A DNA stretch of 60,563 nt from Reinekea forsetii. Its GTDB lineage: Bacteria > Pseudomonadota > Gammaproteobacteria > Pseudomonadales > Natronospirillaceae. Below the pieces are notes generated by a model. It made no database searches, was not told the DNA's origin, and saw nothing but the letters and a program-made list of their open reading frames with translations. This document shows, one piece after another, positions 18,761 to 28,670 of this stretch. A program made the translations under genes and the position numbers. The stretch is taken from positions 1 through 60,563 of the forward strand of contig NZ_JAHKPH010000017.1 of assembly GCF_018860385.1 (NCBI RefSeq). The letters run 5' to 3'. Each line of letters opens with the position of its first letter. Within the stretch, counting starts at the first letter, position 1.

Positions 18761-19027
18761 GTGGATCAAAAGGAAAAAGAAGAGCAAGAAATTCGACGTC
18801 TTTGGTGGCACAGTCGGCGAGGCATGCTAGAACTCGATGGTTTGCTAGTCCCATTTACCGAAAATAAGTTTCGCAGCCTAAATGAGTCCGATAAGTTCTT
18901 ATATCGCCGGTTAATCGATAGTGAAGATCAAGATTTGTTCGATTGGTTTATGCAGAAATCTAAAAGTGAAGATGCCGAGCTACAACGTATGGTCGAGATA
19001 ATTTTAGACTATGCCCGCAACGGTTAA
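18761..19027 (+). CDS. sdhE: succinate dehydrogenase assembly factor SdhE
   Basis: An 88-aa protein that promotes covalent flavinylation of SdhA/FrdA. The conserved R-R-G-M-L-E-L-D motif (RGxxE) is at residues 19-26, followed by the D-x-x-L-F-D-W segment. It starts with GTG. The end overlaps ygfX by 17 bases, showing translational coupling. Confidence 0.92.
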   Translation: MDQKEKEEQEIRRLWWHSRRGMLELDGLLVPFTENKFRSLNESDKFLYRRLIDSEDQDLFDWFMQKSKSEDAELQRMVEIILDYARNG

Positions 19028-19436
19028 CGTATCTTTAACTAAAAGCCGCTGGCCAATGGGCGTGCATGGTATTGGCTGGTTGCTTTTTTCAATGGCATTG
19101 GCTCAATTTATTGGCTTACTTGCCTTCGTGGTTTGGTTTATGGCTTTGGTCAGTTATTGGTTTTTTAAACCCATGCCTATTTCTCGTTTATCATGGCAAA
19201 TGCATAGCTTGACGTTTGGCTTTGGGCACGAAGAAAGTGAATGGCAATGGACAGGGCGTGGTCGGCGATCATCGCAATTCATACTTTGGCACCTTAAAAG
19301 CGAACAAGGCAAAAAGCGGCTTGTTGTCTGGAAAGACCAAGTCAGTGACAGCAGCTGGCGCGCTTTAAACATGGCGTTTACGGTCTGGCAATCTCAAGCA
19401 ATACAAGCTAACGCTCTGATGAAGACAACACCGTAA
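19011..19436 (+). CDS. YgfX-type membrane protein
   Basis: A 141-aa inner membrane protein with two hydrophobic helices (about residues 20-52), then a soluble W-rich domain ending W-R-A-L-N-M-A. It is overlapped with sdhE, the usual partner of ygfX. The family has been linked to toxin-type interaction with cytoskeletal proteins and to flavinylation partners; the actual role here is unknown. Its 3' end overlaps the convergent nadB by 29 bases. Confidence 0.8.
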   Translation: MPATVNVSLTKSRWPMGVHGIGWLLFSMALAQFIGLLAFVVWFMALVSYWFFKPMPISRLSWQMHSLTFGFGHEESEWQWTGRGRRSSQFILWHLKSEQGKKRLVVWKDQVSDSSWRALNMAFTVWQSQAIQANALMKTTP

Positions 19437-21009
19437 TTTCAGCATTATCATTCGTTTGTGGGTGGCTTCTTGTGTAATGCAAACCACGGCTTTCTTTGCG
19501 AGATAATGCCGATTCAATAATCAACTCGGCCACCACCACTAAGTTTCGTAATTCCAGTAAATCCGCATTCACTCGATAATTAGAGTAGTAATCCATTATT
19601 TCTTGTTTCAACAGTTTTACTCTGCGCTGCGCTCGTTCTAAGCGCTTGTCGGTTCGTACAATACCTACGTAATCCCACATAAAACGTCGCAGTTCGTCCC
19701 AGTTATGAGTAATTACAACGAGTTCATCGGAATCACTGACGCGAGATTCATCCCACAATGGCAGCTGTTCGGCGTTGAACGGTTTTAAGCTCGAACTTAC
19801 CATGTGTTCAGCGGCCGCTCGTGCATAAACGATGCATTCAAGTAATGAGTTAGAGGCTAAACGGTTAGCGCCGTGTAAACCCGTATAGGCAGATTCGCCC
19901 GCGGCATAAAGCCCTTCTAAATCGGTTGCGCCGTGCTCATTTGTGCGAATACCGCCACAGGTATAGTGTGCCGCAGGTACAATTGGTAGTGGCTCTTTGG
20001 TCATGTCATAACCGTATTCAAGGCACCGCTTGTAGATGGTGGGGAAGTGCGACTTAATAAAGCTGGCTGGCTTATGAGAAATGTCTAGAAATAAATTGTC
20101 GGCACCCAAGCGTTTCATCTCATGGTCGATGGCACGTGCAACAATGTCTCGTGGTGCTAATTCGGCACGCTCATCAAATTTATGCATAAATCGTTGGCCG
20201 TTAGGCAATCTAAGCAAGCCGCCTTCACCGCGAACCGCTTCAGACACTAAAAACGATTTCGCTTTAGGATGATACAAACAGGTAGGGTGAAACTGATTAA
20301 ACTCCATATTAACGACTTGGCAGCCCGCGCGCCAAGCCATCGCAATGCCATCGCCGGTAGCCCCATCGGGGTTCGATGTAAACAAATAAGCTTTACTGGC
20401 GCCGCCGGTGGCTAACAAGGTGAAACTAGCGCCAATGGTGATGGTTTCATCTTTTGTGGTGTCGAGTACATACGCGCCCACGCAACGGTTAGGTTCGTTG
20501 GTAACGCCAAGCTTTTCTAAGGTGATTAGATCTATAGCGACGTGATTTTCGAGCACGAGAATATTCGGGGCTTGGTTGACACGATCAATCAAGGTAGTTG
20601 ATATCGCCATGCCGGTCGCATCGGCCGCGTGGATAATTCGTCGTTGGCTATGGCCGCCTTCACGGGTTAAATGAAATTGTGCGTCTGAGCCATCGGCCAT
20701 GGTAAAAGGCACACCTTGATCGACCAGCCAATGGATCGCACTGGCCGAGCGTTCAATGGTATAACGCACGGCTTTTGGGTCACACAGGCCGGCACCGGCA
20801 TTTAACGTATCTTCTACATGTTGATCTACAGAATCTACTTCATCGAGCACGCCAGCAACACCGCCTTGAGCCCACGCTGTAGAGCCGCCGCCCAATTCGC
20901 CTTTACTGAGTACCAATATATTCATATGGCTGGGCAGGCTTAAAGCCATGGTTAAACCGGCGGCACCAGAGCCTACAATTAAAACATCAGTAGCAAGACG
21001 AGCGGACAT
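19408..21009 (-). CDS. nadB: L-aspartate oxidase
   Basis: A 533-aa flavoprotein that oxidises L-aspartate to iminoaspartate, the first step of NAD synthesis. The FAD motif G-S-G-A-A-G-L is at residues 13-19. The active-site region has S-x-A-x-G-G-V-A-G-V and H-x-T-x-E-G-G-H-S, and the late T-C-G-G-I-x-T and G-L-H-G-A-N-R-L-A-S-N-S-L-L-E segments are clear. It is divergent from rpoE, as in Pseudomonas. Confidence 0.95.
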   Translation of the reverse strand: MSARLATDVLIVGSGAAGLTMALSLPSHMNILVLSKGELGGGSTAWAQGGVAGVLDEVDSVDQHVEDTLNAGAGLCDPKAVRYTIERSASAIHWLVDQGVPFTMADGSDAQFHLTREGGHSQRRIIHAADATGMAISTTLIDRVNQAPNILVLENHVAIDLITLEKLGVTNEPNRCVGAYVLDTTKDETITIGASFTLLATGGASKAYLFTSNPDGATGDGIAMAWRAGCQVVNMEFNQFHPTCLYHPKAKSFLVSEAVRGEGGLLRLPNGQRFMHKFDERAELAPRDIVARAIDHEMKRLGADNLFLDISHKPASFIKSHFPTIYKRCLEYGYDMTKEPLPIVPAAHYTCGGIRTNEHGATDLEGLYAAGESAYTGLHGANRLASNSLLECIVYARAAAEHMVSSSLKPFNAEQLPLWDESRVSDSDELVVITHNWDELRRFMWDYVGIVRTDKRLERAQRRVKLLKQEIMDYYSNYRVNADLLELRNLVVVAELIIESALSRKESRGLHYTRSHPQTNDNAEITVLSSSER

Positions 21010-21118
21010 AATTCTATACTCAAGACATGAATCGGCGAAGATTGTACGGAGTTTGCAAGGTCAGTGCATCTCAGAAATTGCATTTATCTCTTCGAACTCA
21101 GGTAATTTCAACCCTTGA

Positions 21119-21146
21119 GGAACTTTTCGCAGTGATCATCGTCTAT
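21119..21146 (+). promoter_or_regulatory. sigma-E type promoter of rpoE
   Basis: GGAACTT at 21119-21125 is followed after exactly 15 bases by GTCTAT at 21141-21146. This matches the GGAACTT-N15/16-GTCTAA consensus of sigma-E and AlgU promoters at all but one position. It lies 29 bases before the rpoE start, so rpoE is very likely autoregulated. Confidence 0.85.
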
Positions 21147-21174
21147 GAAGTATTCATAAATTGGAGCAGACGGA

Positions 21175-21780
21175 ATGGCAGAAGCCACCGATGTTGATTT
21201 AATCCTAGTTAAAAAAGCGCAGGCCGGTGATAAGCGGGCGTTTGATTTGCTGGTGTTGAAATATCAACACAAACTCGCCACGGTTGTTATACAGCTCGTT
21301 TCTGAGCGCGATATTGTTGAAGATATTGTCCAAGAAAGCTTTGTGAAAGCTTATCGTGCTTTGTCTGGGTTTCGTGGAGACAGTGCTTTTTTTACTTGGC
21401 TGCATAGAATTGCCACGAATACGGCGAAGAATCACCTAGAATCGGCTGGTCGGAAGCCCAGTTATCGAGCGCAAGACTTAGATGCCATGATGGTGATAGA
21501 AACACCGGAGCCTTTGAAAAGTGAAGAGTCCCCCGATAATTTACTCGCTCGAGGCCAATTAGAAGCTGAATTGAATCAATTATTAAATACATTGCCGGAA
21601 GAATTGCGAGTTGCGATTACGCTGCGTGAGTTTGAAGGAAAGAGCTATGAAGATATCTCGCACATTATGGGCACACCCATTGGTACGGTGCGCTCTAGAA
21701 TCTTTAGGGCAAGAGAGTTTATAGAAACTAATATGCAGTCGGTTATGGCCGGTCGTAACCGTTTACACGCGCAAATTTGA
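21175..21780 (+). CDS. rpoE: RNA polymerase sigma-E factor (RpoE/AlgU)
   Basis: A 201-aa ECF sigma factor for envelope stress. Region 2 contains D-I-V-Q-E-S-F-V-K-A-Y-R-A-L and F-T-W-L-H-R-I-A-T-N-T-A-K-N; region 4 contains L-R-E-F-E-G-K-S-Y-E-D-I-S and G-T-V-R-S-R-I-F-R-A-R. It heads the rseA-rseB-rseC-mucD cluster and is held inactive by RseA at the membrane. A TTGGAG site precedes the start by about 11 bases. Confidence 0.95.
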   Translation: MAEATDVDLILVKKAQAGDKRAFDLLVLKYQHKLATVVIQLVSERDIVEDIVQESFVKAYRALSGFRGDSAFFTWLHRIATNTAKNHLESAGRKPSYRAQDLDAMMVIETPEPLKSEESPDNLLARGQLEAELNQLLNTLPEELRVAITLREFEGKSYEDISHIMGTPIGTVRSRIFRAREFIETNMQSVMAGRNRLHAQI

Positions 21781-21792
21781 GGTCGTTTTTAA

Positions 21793-22293
21793 ATGACAAA
21801 AGTACATGAGAGTTTTTCAGCCTTCTTAGATGGCGAAGCCAGTGAATTAGACGTTCAGCGCATGTTAAATGCGATGGAAGAAGACCCCGGTGTCATCGAG
21901 AAATGGCATCAGTTATCTTGTACGCAAGCTGTTTTGCAAGGTGATGAAATCAGTCAGGCGGGGCTAAACTCAGAGACTAGCGCTGCTGTGCCCAAGCCAG
22001 AGACTCAAAAAATAAGCTGGATGCCAAAAGTATCGGTGGCCGCTTTGTTTGCTGTAGCCATTAGCAGTGGCTATTGGGTGATGCAAACGCCTTCACTTAA
22101 CGACGATATACCGCAAATCAGCGTAAACAACGCAGAACCAACCGACGCAGCCATAGCGGCGTCACAATTCCAAGCGCAGCAGCGGCTGGAATACTTTTTA
22201 AAACAGCATATTGAACAGGCATCTTTTTCGACCGGGCATGGGGTGATTCCCAGTGAACTTATTTGGACAGAGGTAAAAACAGCCGATGAATAA
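21793..22293 (+). CDS. rseA: anti-sigma-E factor RseA (MucA)
   Basis: A 166-aa single-pass inner membrane protein. The cytoplasmic N-terminus binds the sigma factor and starts with the F-S-A-F-L-D-G-E-A motif typical of RseA/MucA. One membrane helix lies near residues 80-97 (V-A-A-L-F-A-V-A-I-S-S-G-Y). The periplasmic tail is Gln/Ala-rich. It follows rpoE by 12 bases and overlaps rseB by 8. Confidence 0.92.
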   Translation: MTKVHESFSAFLDGEASELDVQRMLNAMEEDPGVIEKWHQLSCTQAVLQGDEISQAGLNSETSAAVPKPETQKISWMPKVSVAALFAVAISSGYWVMQTPSLNDDIPQISVNNAEPTDAAIAASQFQAQQRLEYFLKQHIEQASFSTGHGVIPSELIWTEVKTADE

Positions 22294-23233
22294 GCGTGTA
22301 ATTAGCGCAATATTCCTGTTGCTTGTGGTGTGTAGCCCGTTGCATGCCATGGAATGGATGTGGTTAGAAAAAATGCGTCTTTCGGTTCAGCAGCTCAATT
22401 ACCGAGGCGAGTTTATGCATCGGCGAGGAGACGATACGCAGGTGTTCAGCATAGTGCATCGCTTTACCGAAGGAACGGCTACTGAATTATTGCGTCAGCT
22501 CGATGGCCATATGATTGAAGTGTTACGGCAAGGTGAGAAGCTGACCTGCTATTTTCCTGAAGGCACTGAAAGTGCGGCTGAGCACCCTGTCCCTGCAGCG
22601 CCGTTTAGTCAGCTTAGTGAGATGGGATTGGAGCAAATTAGCCTAGCCTATACCGCTAGCGAGGTGGGTGAGGATCGTGTGGCGGGATATATGGCAAATA
22701 TTATCAAGCTAACTTCCGATCAGTGGCGTTACGAGTATCGATTTTGGTTAGAAAAAGAAACGCACATGCTTTTGCAGTCTGAAATCATCGACAGCCGTGG
22801 TAAAGTTTTAGAGCAATTTAGGTTTACCCGCTTAGAGTTGAATGTCACTTTATCGAACCAAGAGTTGCGGCCTAAAATTGAACAGCCAGCTCTAGTGCAA
22901 TCGAGCCAGGTCAATCATCAGTCGAACCAAGTCAAGAGCGACAAAGTTACGCTAACTTGGGTGCCCAGCGGCTTCTTAGTGAACCACTCTCAAACAATGG
23001 CCAGCGCCAATGGCTGGACTGAAAAAATCAGTTACAGCGATGGGTTAACGAGTTTCTCTGTCTTTGTTGATAGCCAAGGCTTGGCCAGTTCACAATCAAC
23101 CATGGCAAAAATGGGCGCGACCACTGCAATTATGGTCAGTCGTGATAAACTGGGGGTCACTGTCGTTGGTGAAATACCTGAACAAACAGCGATGAAACTC
23201 GCACAAAGTGTGACCCTAATTAAGGATTTTTAA
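22286..23233 (+). CDS. rseB: sigma-E regulator RseB (MucB)
   Basis: A 315-aa periplasmic protein with a signal peptide (I-F-L-L-L-V-V-C-S-P-L-H-A). The N-terminal lipoprotein-localisation-like domain begins W-L-E-K-M-R-L-S-V-Q-Q-L-N-Y-R-G and the C-terminal MucB/RseB domain follows a linker near residue 210. RseB binds RseA and shields it from DegS, and senses lipopolysaccharide or lipoprotein stress. Confidence 0.92.
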   Translation: MNKRVISAIFLLLVVCSPLHAMEWMWLEKMRLSVQQLNYRGEFMHRRGDDTQVFSIVHRFTEGTATELLRQLDGHMIEVLRQGEKLTCYFPEGTESAAEHPVPAAPFSQLSEMGLEQISLAYTASEVGEDRVAGYMANIIKLTSDQWRYEYRFWLEKETHMLLQSEIIDSRGKVLEQFRFTRLELNVTLSNQELRPKIEQPALVQSSQVNHQSNQVKSDKVTLTWVPSGFLVNHSQTMASANGWTEKISYSDGLTSFSVFVDSQGLASSQSTMAKMGATTAIMVSRDKLGVTVVGEIPEQTAMKLAQSVTLIKDF

Positions 23234-23238
23234 CCCGC

Positions 23239-23712
23239 ATGATGATTGAAGAACAGGGCTCTGTGGTTGCCGTTAAGCCCAATGAAGTAATCGTTGAGGT
23301 ACTGCGTACAAGCGCCTGTCAAAGCTGTAAGGCCAAACAGGGATGCGGGCAAGCTGTTTTGAGCGAATGGGGCGATGAAACCAAGCAGCAGGCCAAGAAT
23401 CATTTCAGTATACCAACTGAGCAATCGTTGCAGGTGGGCGATACTGTCACCTTAGGCATGCACCCCGATGTTGTCTCTCACGTTGCGATGATCGTCTATA
23501 TCGCACCGTTAATGGTGGGCTTTGTTTTGATGTTTTTGGCCACTAAGTTAAATCTAAATGAGGCCATTCAATTGATTGGGTTCGTTGGCGGTATCCTTGC
23601 CAGCTACGTGTTTTTGCAGCGTATGTCGTTTATAAAAACGCCGCGACTTACCCCAGAGATTGTGCGAGTGTATGGTAAGCGTCAGCCTAATGTGATTGCT
23701 TCGTCAAATTAG
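23239..23712 (+). CDS. rseC: RseC/MucC family protein
   Basis: A 157-aa inner membrane protein. The N-terminus has a C-x-x-C-x-x-x-x-x-C-G cluster (A-C-Q-S-C-K-A-K-Q-G-C-G) and two membrane helices lie at about residues 85-105 and 110-130. This is the standard RseC layout. The family modulates sigma-E and associates with Rnf/Rsx reductases. It is co-transcribed with rseB (5-base gap). Confidence 0.9.
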   Translation: MMIEEQGSVVAVKPNEVIVEVLRTSACQSCKAKQGCGQAVLSEWGDETKQQAKNHFSIPTEQSLQVGDTVTLGMHPDVVSHVAMIVYIAPLMVGFVLMFLATKLNLNEAIQLIGFVGGILASYVFLQRMSFIKTPRLTPEIVRVYGKRQPNVIASSN

Positions 23713-23809
23713 CACAAACCTTGTAAAACAGACGTAAAGCGACTTCTAACCTCCTGTAGAGCCCTTACTCTAAGCGCTAACTAAGTGCTGTATCACAGGA
23801 GTAGGCATT

Positions 23810-25177
23810 ATGGCCAAGCGGCTTATACTACTGATCAATCTACTATTTATTTCAGCGTCGATGACATACGCCTTGTCATCCGGCTTGCCCGATTTTACTC
23901 AGCTGGTTGAAGACCAATCACCTTCGGTGGTGAAAATAAGCACCCAGTCAACTCGTAAAGCGGTTACCCAAGGGCGCGAAGATGTTCCTGAATTATTCAG
24001 GTACTTCTTTGGTGATCAACTGCCCGATGATTTCAACTACAACCAACCTCAGCCGAGCCAAGGTTTAGGGTCTGGTTTTATTTACAGCGAAGATGGTTAT
24101 ATTTTAACGAATAATCACGTGGTTGAGGGGGCCGATAAAATTACCGTACGCCTGACTAATGGCGATGAGTATGAAGCCGAGCTTATTGGTGCAGACTCAG
24201 CCAGCGATGTGGCCGTTTTAAAGGTTGACGGCGATGATCTTCCGGCGGTCACTTTAGGTGACAGCGACGCGCTAAGAGTAGGTGAGTGGGTACTTGCTAT
24301 CGGTTCACCCTTTAATTTTGAGTACAGTGTCACCGCGGGAATAGTGAGCGCTAAAGGCCGGGCATTAGGCGGAAACGATCGCTATGTGCCCTTTATTCAA
24401 ACCGATGTGGCTATTAACCCAGGTAACTCTGGTGGTCCGCTGTTTAACTTAGATGGCGACGTAGTGGGTATTAACTCACAAATCTACACTCGTTCGGGCG
24501 GTTTTATGGGGGTTTCGTTCGCGATCCCAATTAATATTGCCATGAGTGTTGCCGAACAGTTGGTTGAAACCGGAGAAGTACAGCGCGGATGGTTAGGCGT
24601 AGAAATGTACGCCGCCTTTAACGATGATTTGGAGTTGGCTAAATCACTCGGGCTTGAACGGGCAGAAGGTGCATTAGTTGCCCGAGTTTTCAATAACAGC
24701 CCTGCCGATAAAGCAGGTTTGCAAGCCAACGATGTCATTATTGAGCTTAATGGAAATGCCGTGCAGCGATACAGTGATTTACCTCCACTGGTGGGCGCTA
24801 TTAAGCCGGGTGAAACGGTTGAAGCCACTATTTTGCGCGATGGTAAAAAGCGTAAAGTAAGCGTGACAATAGGGGTGTTGAATGAAAGCAGTTTGGCCTC
24901 TTCGTCTGCGGTCAACCCTGAAGCCGATAACCCATTAAACATTGTTGTTAGAGATGCGGGTGGCAAAAATGGGGTCTTGGTTGAGCAAGTGTTGGAAGGC
25001 CCTGCGAAACGCGCCGGAATGCGAGCTAATGACATCATAACCATGATGCGTAATGAGTTTGTTCGTACCAAAGATGATTTCGATCGAATTATGTCAGAAC
25101 TGCCCGCTAATGGGGCTGTTGCGGTGCGAATTATCCGAGGCAACAGTATCGTCTATCTGGCAATCCCAATTAAGTAA
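23810..25177 (+). CDS. mucD: periplasmic serine protease MucD (DegP/DegQ type)
   Basis: A 455-aa HtrA protease with a signal peptide. The catalytic triad is His103 (N-N-H-V-V), Asp133 (S-D-V-A-V-L-K-V) and Ser207 (P-G-N-S-G-G-P). Two PDZ domains follow, at about 270-360 and 380-450. It removes misfolded envelope proteins and lowers sigma-E activation. A 97-base gap with AGGAG separates it from rseC. Confidence 0.95.
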   Translation: MAKRLILLINLLFISASMTYALSSGLPDFTQLVEDQSPSVVKISTQSTRKAVTQGREDVPELFRYFFGDQLPDDFNYNQPQPSQGLGSGFIYSEDGYILTNNHVVEGADKITVRLTNGDEYEAELIGADSASDVAVLKVDGDDLPAVTLGDSDALRVGEWVLAIGSPFNFEYSVTAGIVSAKGRALGGNDRYVPFIQTDVAINPGNSGGPLFNLDGDVVGINSQIYTRSGGFMGVSFAIPINIAMSVAEQLVETGEVQRGWLGVEMYAAFNDDLELAKSLGLERAEGALVARVFNNSPADKAGLQANDVIIELNGNAVQRYSDLPPLVGAIKPGETVEATILRDGKKRKVSVTIGVLNESSLASSSAVNPEADNPLNIVVRDAGGKNGVLVEQVLEGPAKRAGMRANDIITMMRNEFVRTKDDFDRIMSELPANGAVAVRIIRGNSIVYLAIPIK

Positions 25178-25188
25178 CCTCAAAATCA

Positions 25189-25217
25189 GGTTTTGCCCGC
25201 ACTTCGTGGGCAAAACC
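25189..25217 (+). terminator. strong hairpin after mucD
   Basis: GGTTTTGCCC pairs with GGGCAAAACC across a short loop that itself contains CAC/GTG. No T run follows, so it may act as an mRNA 3'-end stabiliser or a weak terminator before lepA. Confidence 0.6.
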
Positions 25218-25269
25218 ATAGAGTTCAGGGGCTAAATGGTATAAACTCCACGCCCCATTTTTCAGCCAA

Positions 25270-27084
25270 GTGAAGACATTTGTGAGCAGCGATTTATCTC
25301 ATATCCGCAACTTTTCCATTATTGCCCATATCGACCACGGCAAGTCGACATTGGCTGACCGTTTTATTCAATTCTGCGGTGGTCTAGAAGACCGTGAAAT
25401 GGCCGCGCAAGTACTCGATTCAATGGATATTGAGCGAGAGCGCGGTATTACAATTAAGGCCCAAAGTGTCACGCTCGACTATAAAGCGAAAGACGGCAAA
25501 ACCTACCAATTGAACTTCATTGATACCCCCGGCCATGTTGATTTTTCGTATGAAGTATCACGTTCTTTATCGGCTTGTGAGGGTGCATTGCTGGTGGTAG
25601 ATGCTGCTCAAGGCGTAGAAGCGCAATCGGTTGCGAACTGCTATACGGCTATTGAGCAGGGGCTAGAAGTAGTGCCTATCCTGAATAAAATGGATTTACC
25701 TCAAGCCGAGCCTGAGCGTGTAGCGGCTGAAATTGAAGAAATTATTGGTATCGAAGCTCATGGTGCGGTTCAAGCGTCTGCAAAAAGTGGTATTGGTATT
25801 GAAGAAACCCTTGAAGAGATTGTTCGCGCGGTACCGCCTCCAGAAGGTGATTTAGAAGCCGATTTGCAAGCCTTGATTATCGATTCTTGGTTCGATAACT
25901 ACTTAGGCGTTGTCTCCCTAGTACGTGTTAAGAATGGCGTGCTGAAAAAGGGTGATAAAATCAGTGTTAAAAGTACGGGCCGAACCCATGTTGTTGATCG
26001 CCTAGGCTTTTTCACACCTAAAATGAACGAATTAAAAGAGATAAAAGCCGGTGAAGTGGGCTTTATCTGTGCCTCTATTAAAGAAATTCAAGGCGCACCA
26101 GTGGGTGATACAATAACCCATGCTTCAACACCAGATGTCGCTCAGTTACCCGGATTCAAAAAGGTTAAACCACAGGTTTATGCCGGCTTATTCCCCGTCA
26201 GCTCTGACGATTACGAAGCGTTTCGTGAAGCACTCGGTAAGTTAAGCTTAAACGATGCCTCGTTGTTTTATGAGCCAGAAAGCTCAGACGCACTGGGTTT
26301 TGGTTTCCGTTGTGGCTTCTTGGGTATGCTGCACATGGAGATCATCCAAGAGCGTTTAGAGCGAGAATATGACCTCGATTTAATTACCACAGCGCCAACC
26401 GTGGTGTATGAAATTTTAAAATCCGATGGCGAAGTGATCTATGTAGATAACCCTTCAAAGTTGCCAGCGGTCAATAACATCGAAGAGTTCCGTGAACCTA
26501 TTGTTAAAGCGAATATCTTGGTGCCACAGGAGCACGTCGGAAACGTTATAACACTGTGTGTTGAAAAGCGTGGCGTACAAACCGATATGCAGTTTTTGGG
26601 AGGGCAAGTGTCGTTAACCTACGATATTCCTATGGCTGAAGTCGTCTTAGACTTCTTTGATCGATTAAAGTCGGTCAGTCGTGGTTTTGCATCGCTCGAT
26701 TTCAGCTTTGATCGTTTTGAAGCCGCACGCCTGACGCGCTTAGACGTTTTAGTGAATGGCGAGCGTGTGGATGCATTAGCTATTATTATGCATGCTGATT
26801 CTATTCAGCGCCGTGGCCGTTCACTGTGTGAAAAAATGAAAGAGCTGATCCCTCGTCAAATGTTTGATGTAGCCATTCAAGCCGCTCATGGCTCTAATGT
26901 TGTTGCGCGTACCACGGTAAAGGCATTGCGTAAAAATGTAACCGCAAAATGCTATGGTGGTGACGTTTCGCGTAAGAAGAAGCTGCTGCAAAAGCAAAAA
27001 GAAGGCAAAAAGCGAATGAAACAGGTGGGATCTGTATCGATTCCTCAAGAAGCGTTTTTAGCCGTATTGAAAGTAGACAACTAA
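25270..27084 (+). CDS. lepA: elongation factor 4 (LepA)
   Basis: A 604-aa translational GTPase that back-translocates or rescues ribosomes. The G1 motif A-H-I-D-H-G-K-S-T, switch [14 protein letters not shown], and the LepA-specific C-terminal domain ([18 protein letters not shown]) are present. The start is a GTG at 25270; a second GTG at 25282 gives S-D-L-S-H-I-R-N four codons later and fits LepA N-termini equally well. Confidence 0.95.
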   Translation: MKTFVSSDLSHIRNFSIIAHIDHGKSTLADRFIQFCGGLEDREMAAQVLDSMDIERERGITIKAQSVTLDYKAKDGKTYQLNFIDTPGHVDFSYEVSRSLSACEGALLVVDAAQGVEAQSVANCYTAIEQGLEVVPILNKMDLPQAEPERVAAEIEEIIGIEAHGAVQASAKSGIGIEETLEEIVRAVPPPEGDLEADLQALIIDSWFDNYLGVVSLVRVKNGVLKKGDKISVKSTGRTHVVDRLGFFTPKMNELKEIKAGEVGFICASIKEIQGAPVGDTITHASTPDVAQLPGFKKVKPQVYAGLFPVSSDDYEAFREALGKLSLNDASLFYEPESSDALGFGFRCGFLGMLHMEIIQERLEREYDLDLITTAPTVVYEILKSDGEVIYVDNPSKLPAVNNIEEFREPIVKANILVPQEHVGNVITLCVEKRGVQTDMQFLGGQVSLTYDIPMAEVVLDFFDRLKSVSRGFASLDFSFDRFEAARLTRLDVLVNGERVDALAIIMHADSIQRRGRSLCEKMKELIPRQMFDVAIQAAHGSNVVARTTVKALRKNVTAKCYGGDVSRKKKLLQKQKEGKKRMKQVGSVSIPQEAFLAVLKVDN

Positions 27085-27111
27085 ACGTAAATATCGTGTC
27101 GGAATGACCCT

Positions 27112-27159
27112 CGGCTCTTTTCAGAGTGCTCAAATTAGCCCCTAATGGAGCCGAGAGAT
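27112..27159 (+). other. inverted repeat between lepA and lepB
   Basis: CTCGGCTC (about 27112-27119) pairs with GAGCCGAG (about 27149-27156) over a loop of about 30 bases. It could be an attenuator or processing site in the lepA-lepB message. Confidence 0.35.
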
Positions 27160-27178
27160 TAATATCAAGGGAAATTAA

Positions 27179-28282
27179 ATGAGCTTGTATGCGCTGTCTT
27201 TGGCGATTTTAGTGTTTGCATTAGCGCAAACTGGACTTGTCTTTTGGAGTTACCGAAATCGCCTTCAAAGCATTGAATCGGGTCAATCGCTCAGTGTCGA
27301 GCAATTAGAGTCCATATTTAAATCGACCTGGTTGGAAAGAATTTTAGGTTACGCACTGATTGCGGTATTGGGTTACCTCATATTGCAAACCATAAAGCAA
27401 GGTTTTGATTTTGCGGTACTGATGCTCGGTGCAACGGTATTTTCGGGTGTGGTTTGGGGAGTCGACAAGGTTCTGACCAAAAAAGCGCGCGATAGCTTGC
27501 TGGTCAAAGCCGAAGAGACCATTCCAAACTTTGATGATCAAGTGGATCGCAGTGCTTTAGAGCCTGGGCTCATTGAGAACAGTAAAGCCTTTTTTCCTAT
27601 TCTAGTGTTTGTGTTTGTATTGCGTAGTTTTTTGGTAGAGCCATTTCAAATTCCTTCGGGTTCTATGCGGCCTACGCTCGAAATTAAAGATTTTATATTA
27701 GTGAATCGCTTTGCATACGGTATTCGTGTGCCAATCAGCAATAAGGTATTAATTCCGGTCGATCAGCCCGAACGCGGGGAAGTGATTGTATTTAAGCCAC
27801 CTCACGAGCCGGATAAAAACTTCATTAAGCGTGTCATTGCAGTACCGGGTGATCGTGTTCAATACGACTACGCCACGAAACAATTGCGCGTCAATGGGGT
27901 GTTGATAGAAAAAACACTAGAAGAGCGAGTTGATGTAAACGGTGAGCGATTTAATTTGTATACCGAGCATCTGTTTGATCAAGATCACTCCATTTATACC
28001 AATCAATCGCCTGCCAGTCGCCGACGTGATGAATGGCTGCCAATTCAAGGTGTTGTAGTGCCAGAAGGCAAATATTTTGTGATGGGTGATAACAGAGATA
28101 ACAGTCACGATGCTCGCTATTGGGAAGGAACGCGCCGTTTATACGAAGGTGATGCCAGCAATAAAGGCAATAATGCTTGGGGCTTTGTTGACGAAGACGC
28201 CATTTTAGGTAAGGCTTTCGTGGTATGGATGCACTGGAAGGGCTTTTATCCTAGCTTTTCTCGTACAGGCGCCATTCAATAA
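27179..28282 (+). CDS. lepB: signal peptidase I
   Basis: A 367-aa inner membrane protease that removes Sec and Tat signal peptides. The catalytic Ser162 is in P-S-G-S-M-R-P-T-L and the Lys217 base is in F-I-K-R-V-I-A-V-P-G-D. The G-D-N-R-D-N-S-x-D box is near residue 300. It is longer than typical E. coli LepB because of an extra N-terminal membrane region (two hydrophobic segments before residue 105). Confidence 0.95.
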   Translation: MSLYALSLAILVFALAQTGLVFWSYRNRLQSIESGQSLSVEQLESIFKSTWLERILGYALIAVLGYLILQTIKQGFDFAVLMLGATVFSGVVWGVDKVLTKKARDSLLVKAEETIPNFDDQVDRSALEPGLIENSKAFFPILVFVFVLRSFLVEPFQIPSGSMRPTLEIKDFILVNRFAYGIRVPISNKVLIPVDQPERGEVIVFKPPHEPDKNFIKRVIAVPGDRVQYDYATKQLRVNGVLIEKTLEERVDVNGERFNLYTEHLFDQDHSIYTNQSPASRRRDEWLPIQGVVVPEGKYFVMGDNRDNSHDARYWEGTRRLYEGDASNKGNNAWGFVDEDAILGKAFVVWMHWKGFYPSFSRTGAIQ

Positions 28283-28302
28283 TTTAATTAGGAGCTAAAA
28301 CC

Positions 28303-28668
28303 ATGGCTGGATTAAGCAAACAACAAGGGTTAAGCCTGTATGGTGCGGCCTTTCTATTATTTTTGGTTATCTTTTTCGGGCTTTTGTTCGTTAAATTGAG
28401 TGGCCATTATTACGATCACATGACGTTAGATAAGATGATTTCGACCAGCTTAAGTGATTTTAGCGCAGGTCGTTTCGAAGAAACTGAGTTTAAAGATAGG
28501 CTTCAAAAGAACATGCAAATTAACAATATTCGACTAGATTTAAAGAAGGATCTAAAAATTAATAAGCGTTCTCAGCCTATCATCATTGAATTAAATTACG
28601 AAAAACGCGTACACCTGATGGGTAATGTCGACGCCGTTTTGTCCTTTTCAGAAACATATGAGTTATAG
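28303..28668 (+). CDS. DUF4845 membrane-anchored protein
   Basis: A 121-aa protein with one N-terminal membrane helix ([16 protein letters not shown]) followed by a soluble alpha/beta domain. Position between lepB and rnc is typical of DUF4845 in gammaproteobacteria. A role is not established. Confidence 0.82.
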   Translation: MAGLSKQQGLSLYGAAFLLFLVIFFGLLFVKLSGHYYDHMTLDKMISTSLSDFSAGRFEETEFKDRLQKNMQINNIRLDLKKDLKINKRSQPIIIELNYEKRVHLMGNVDAVLSFSETYEL

Positions 28669-28670
28669 CC

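Noticed and set aside
24484-25143. 219-codon minus frame opposite mucD
   Set aside because: A shadow of the mucD reading frame, rich in Ser, Thr and Pro as antisense frames are, with no start site.
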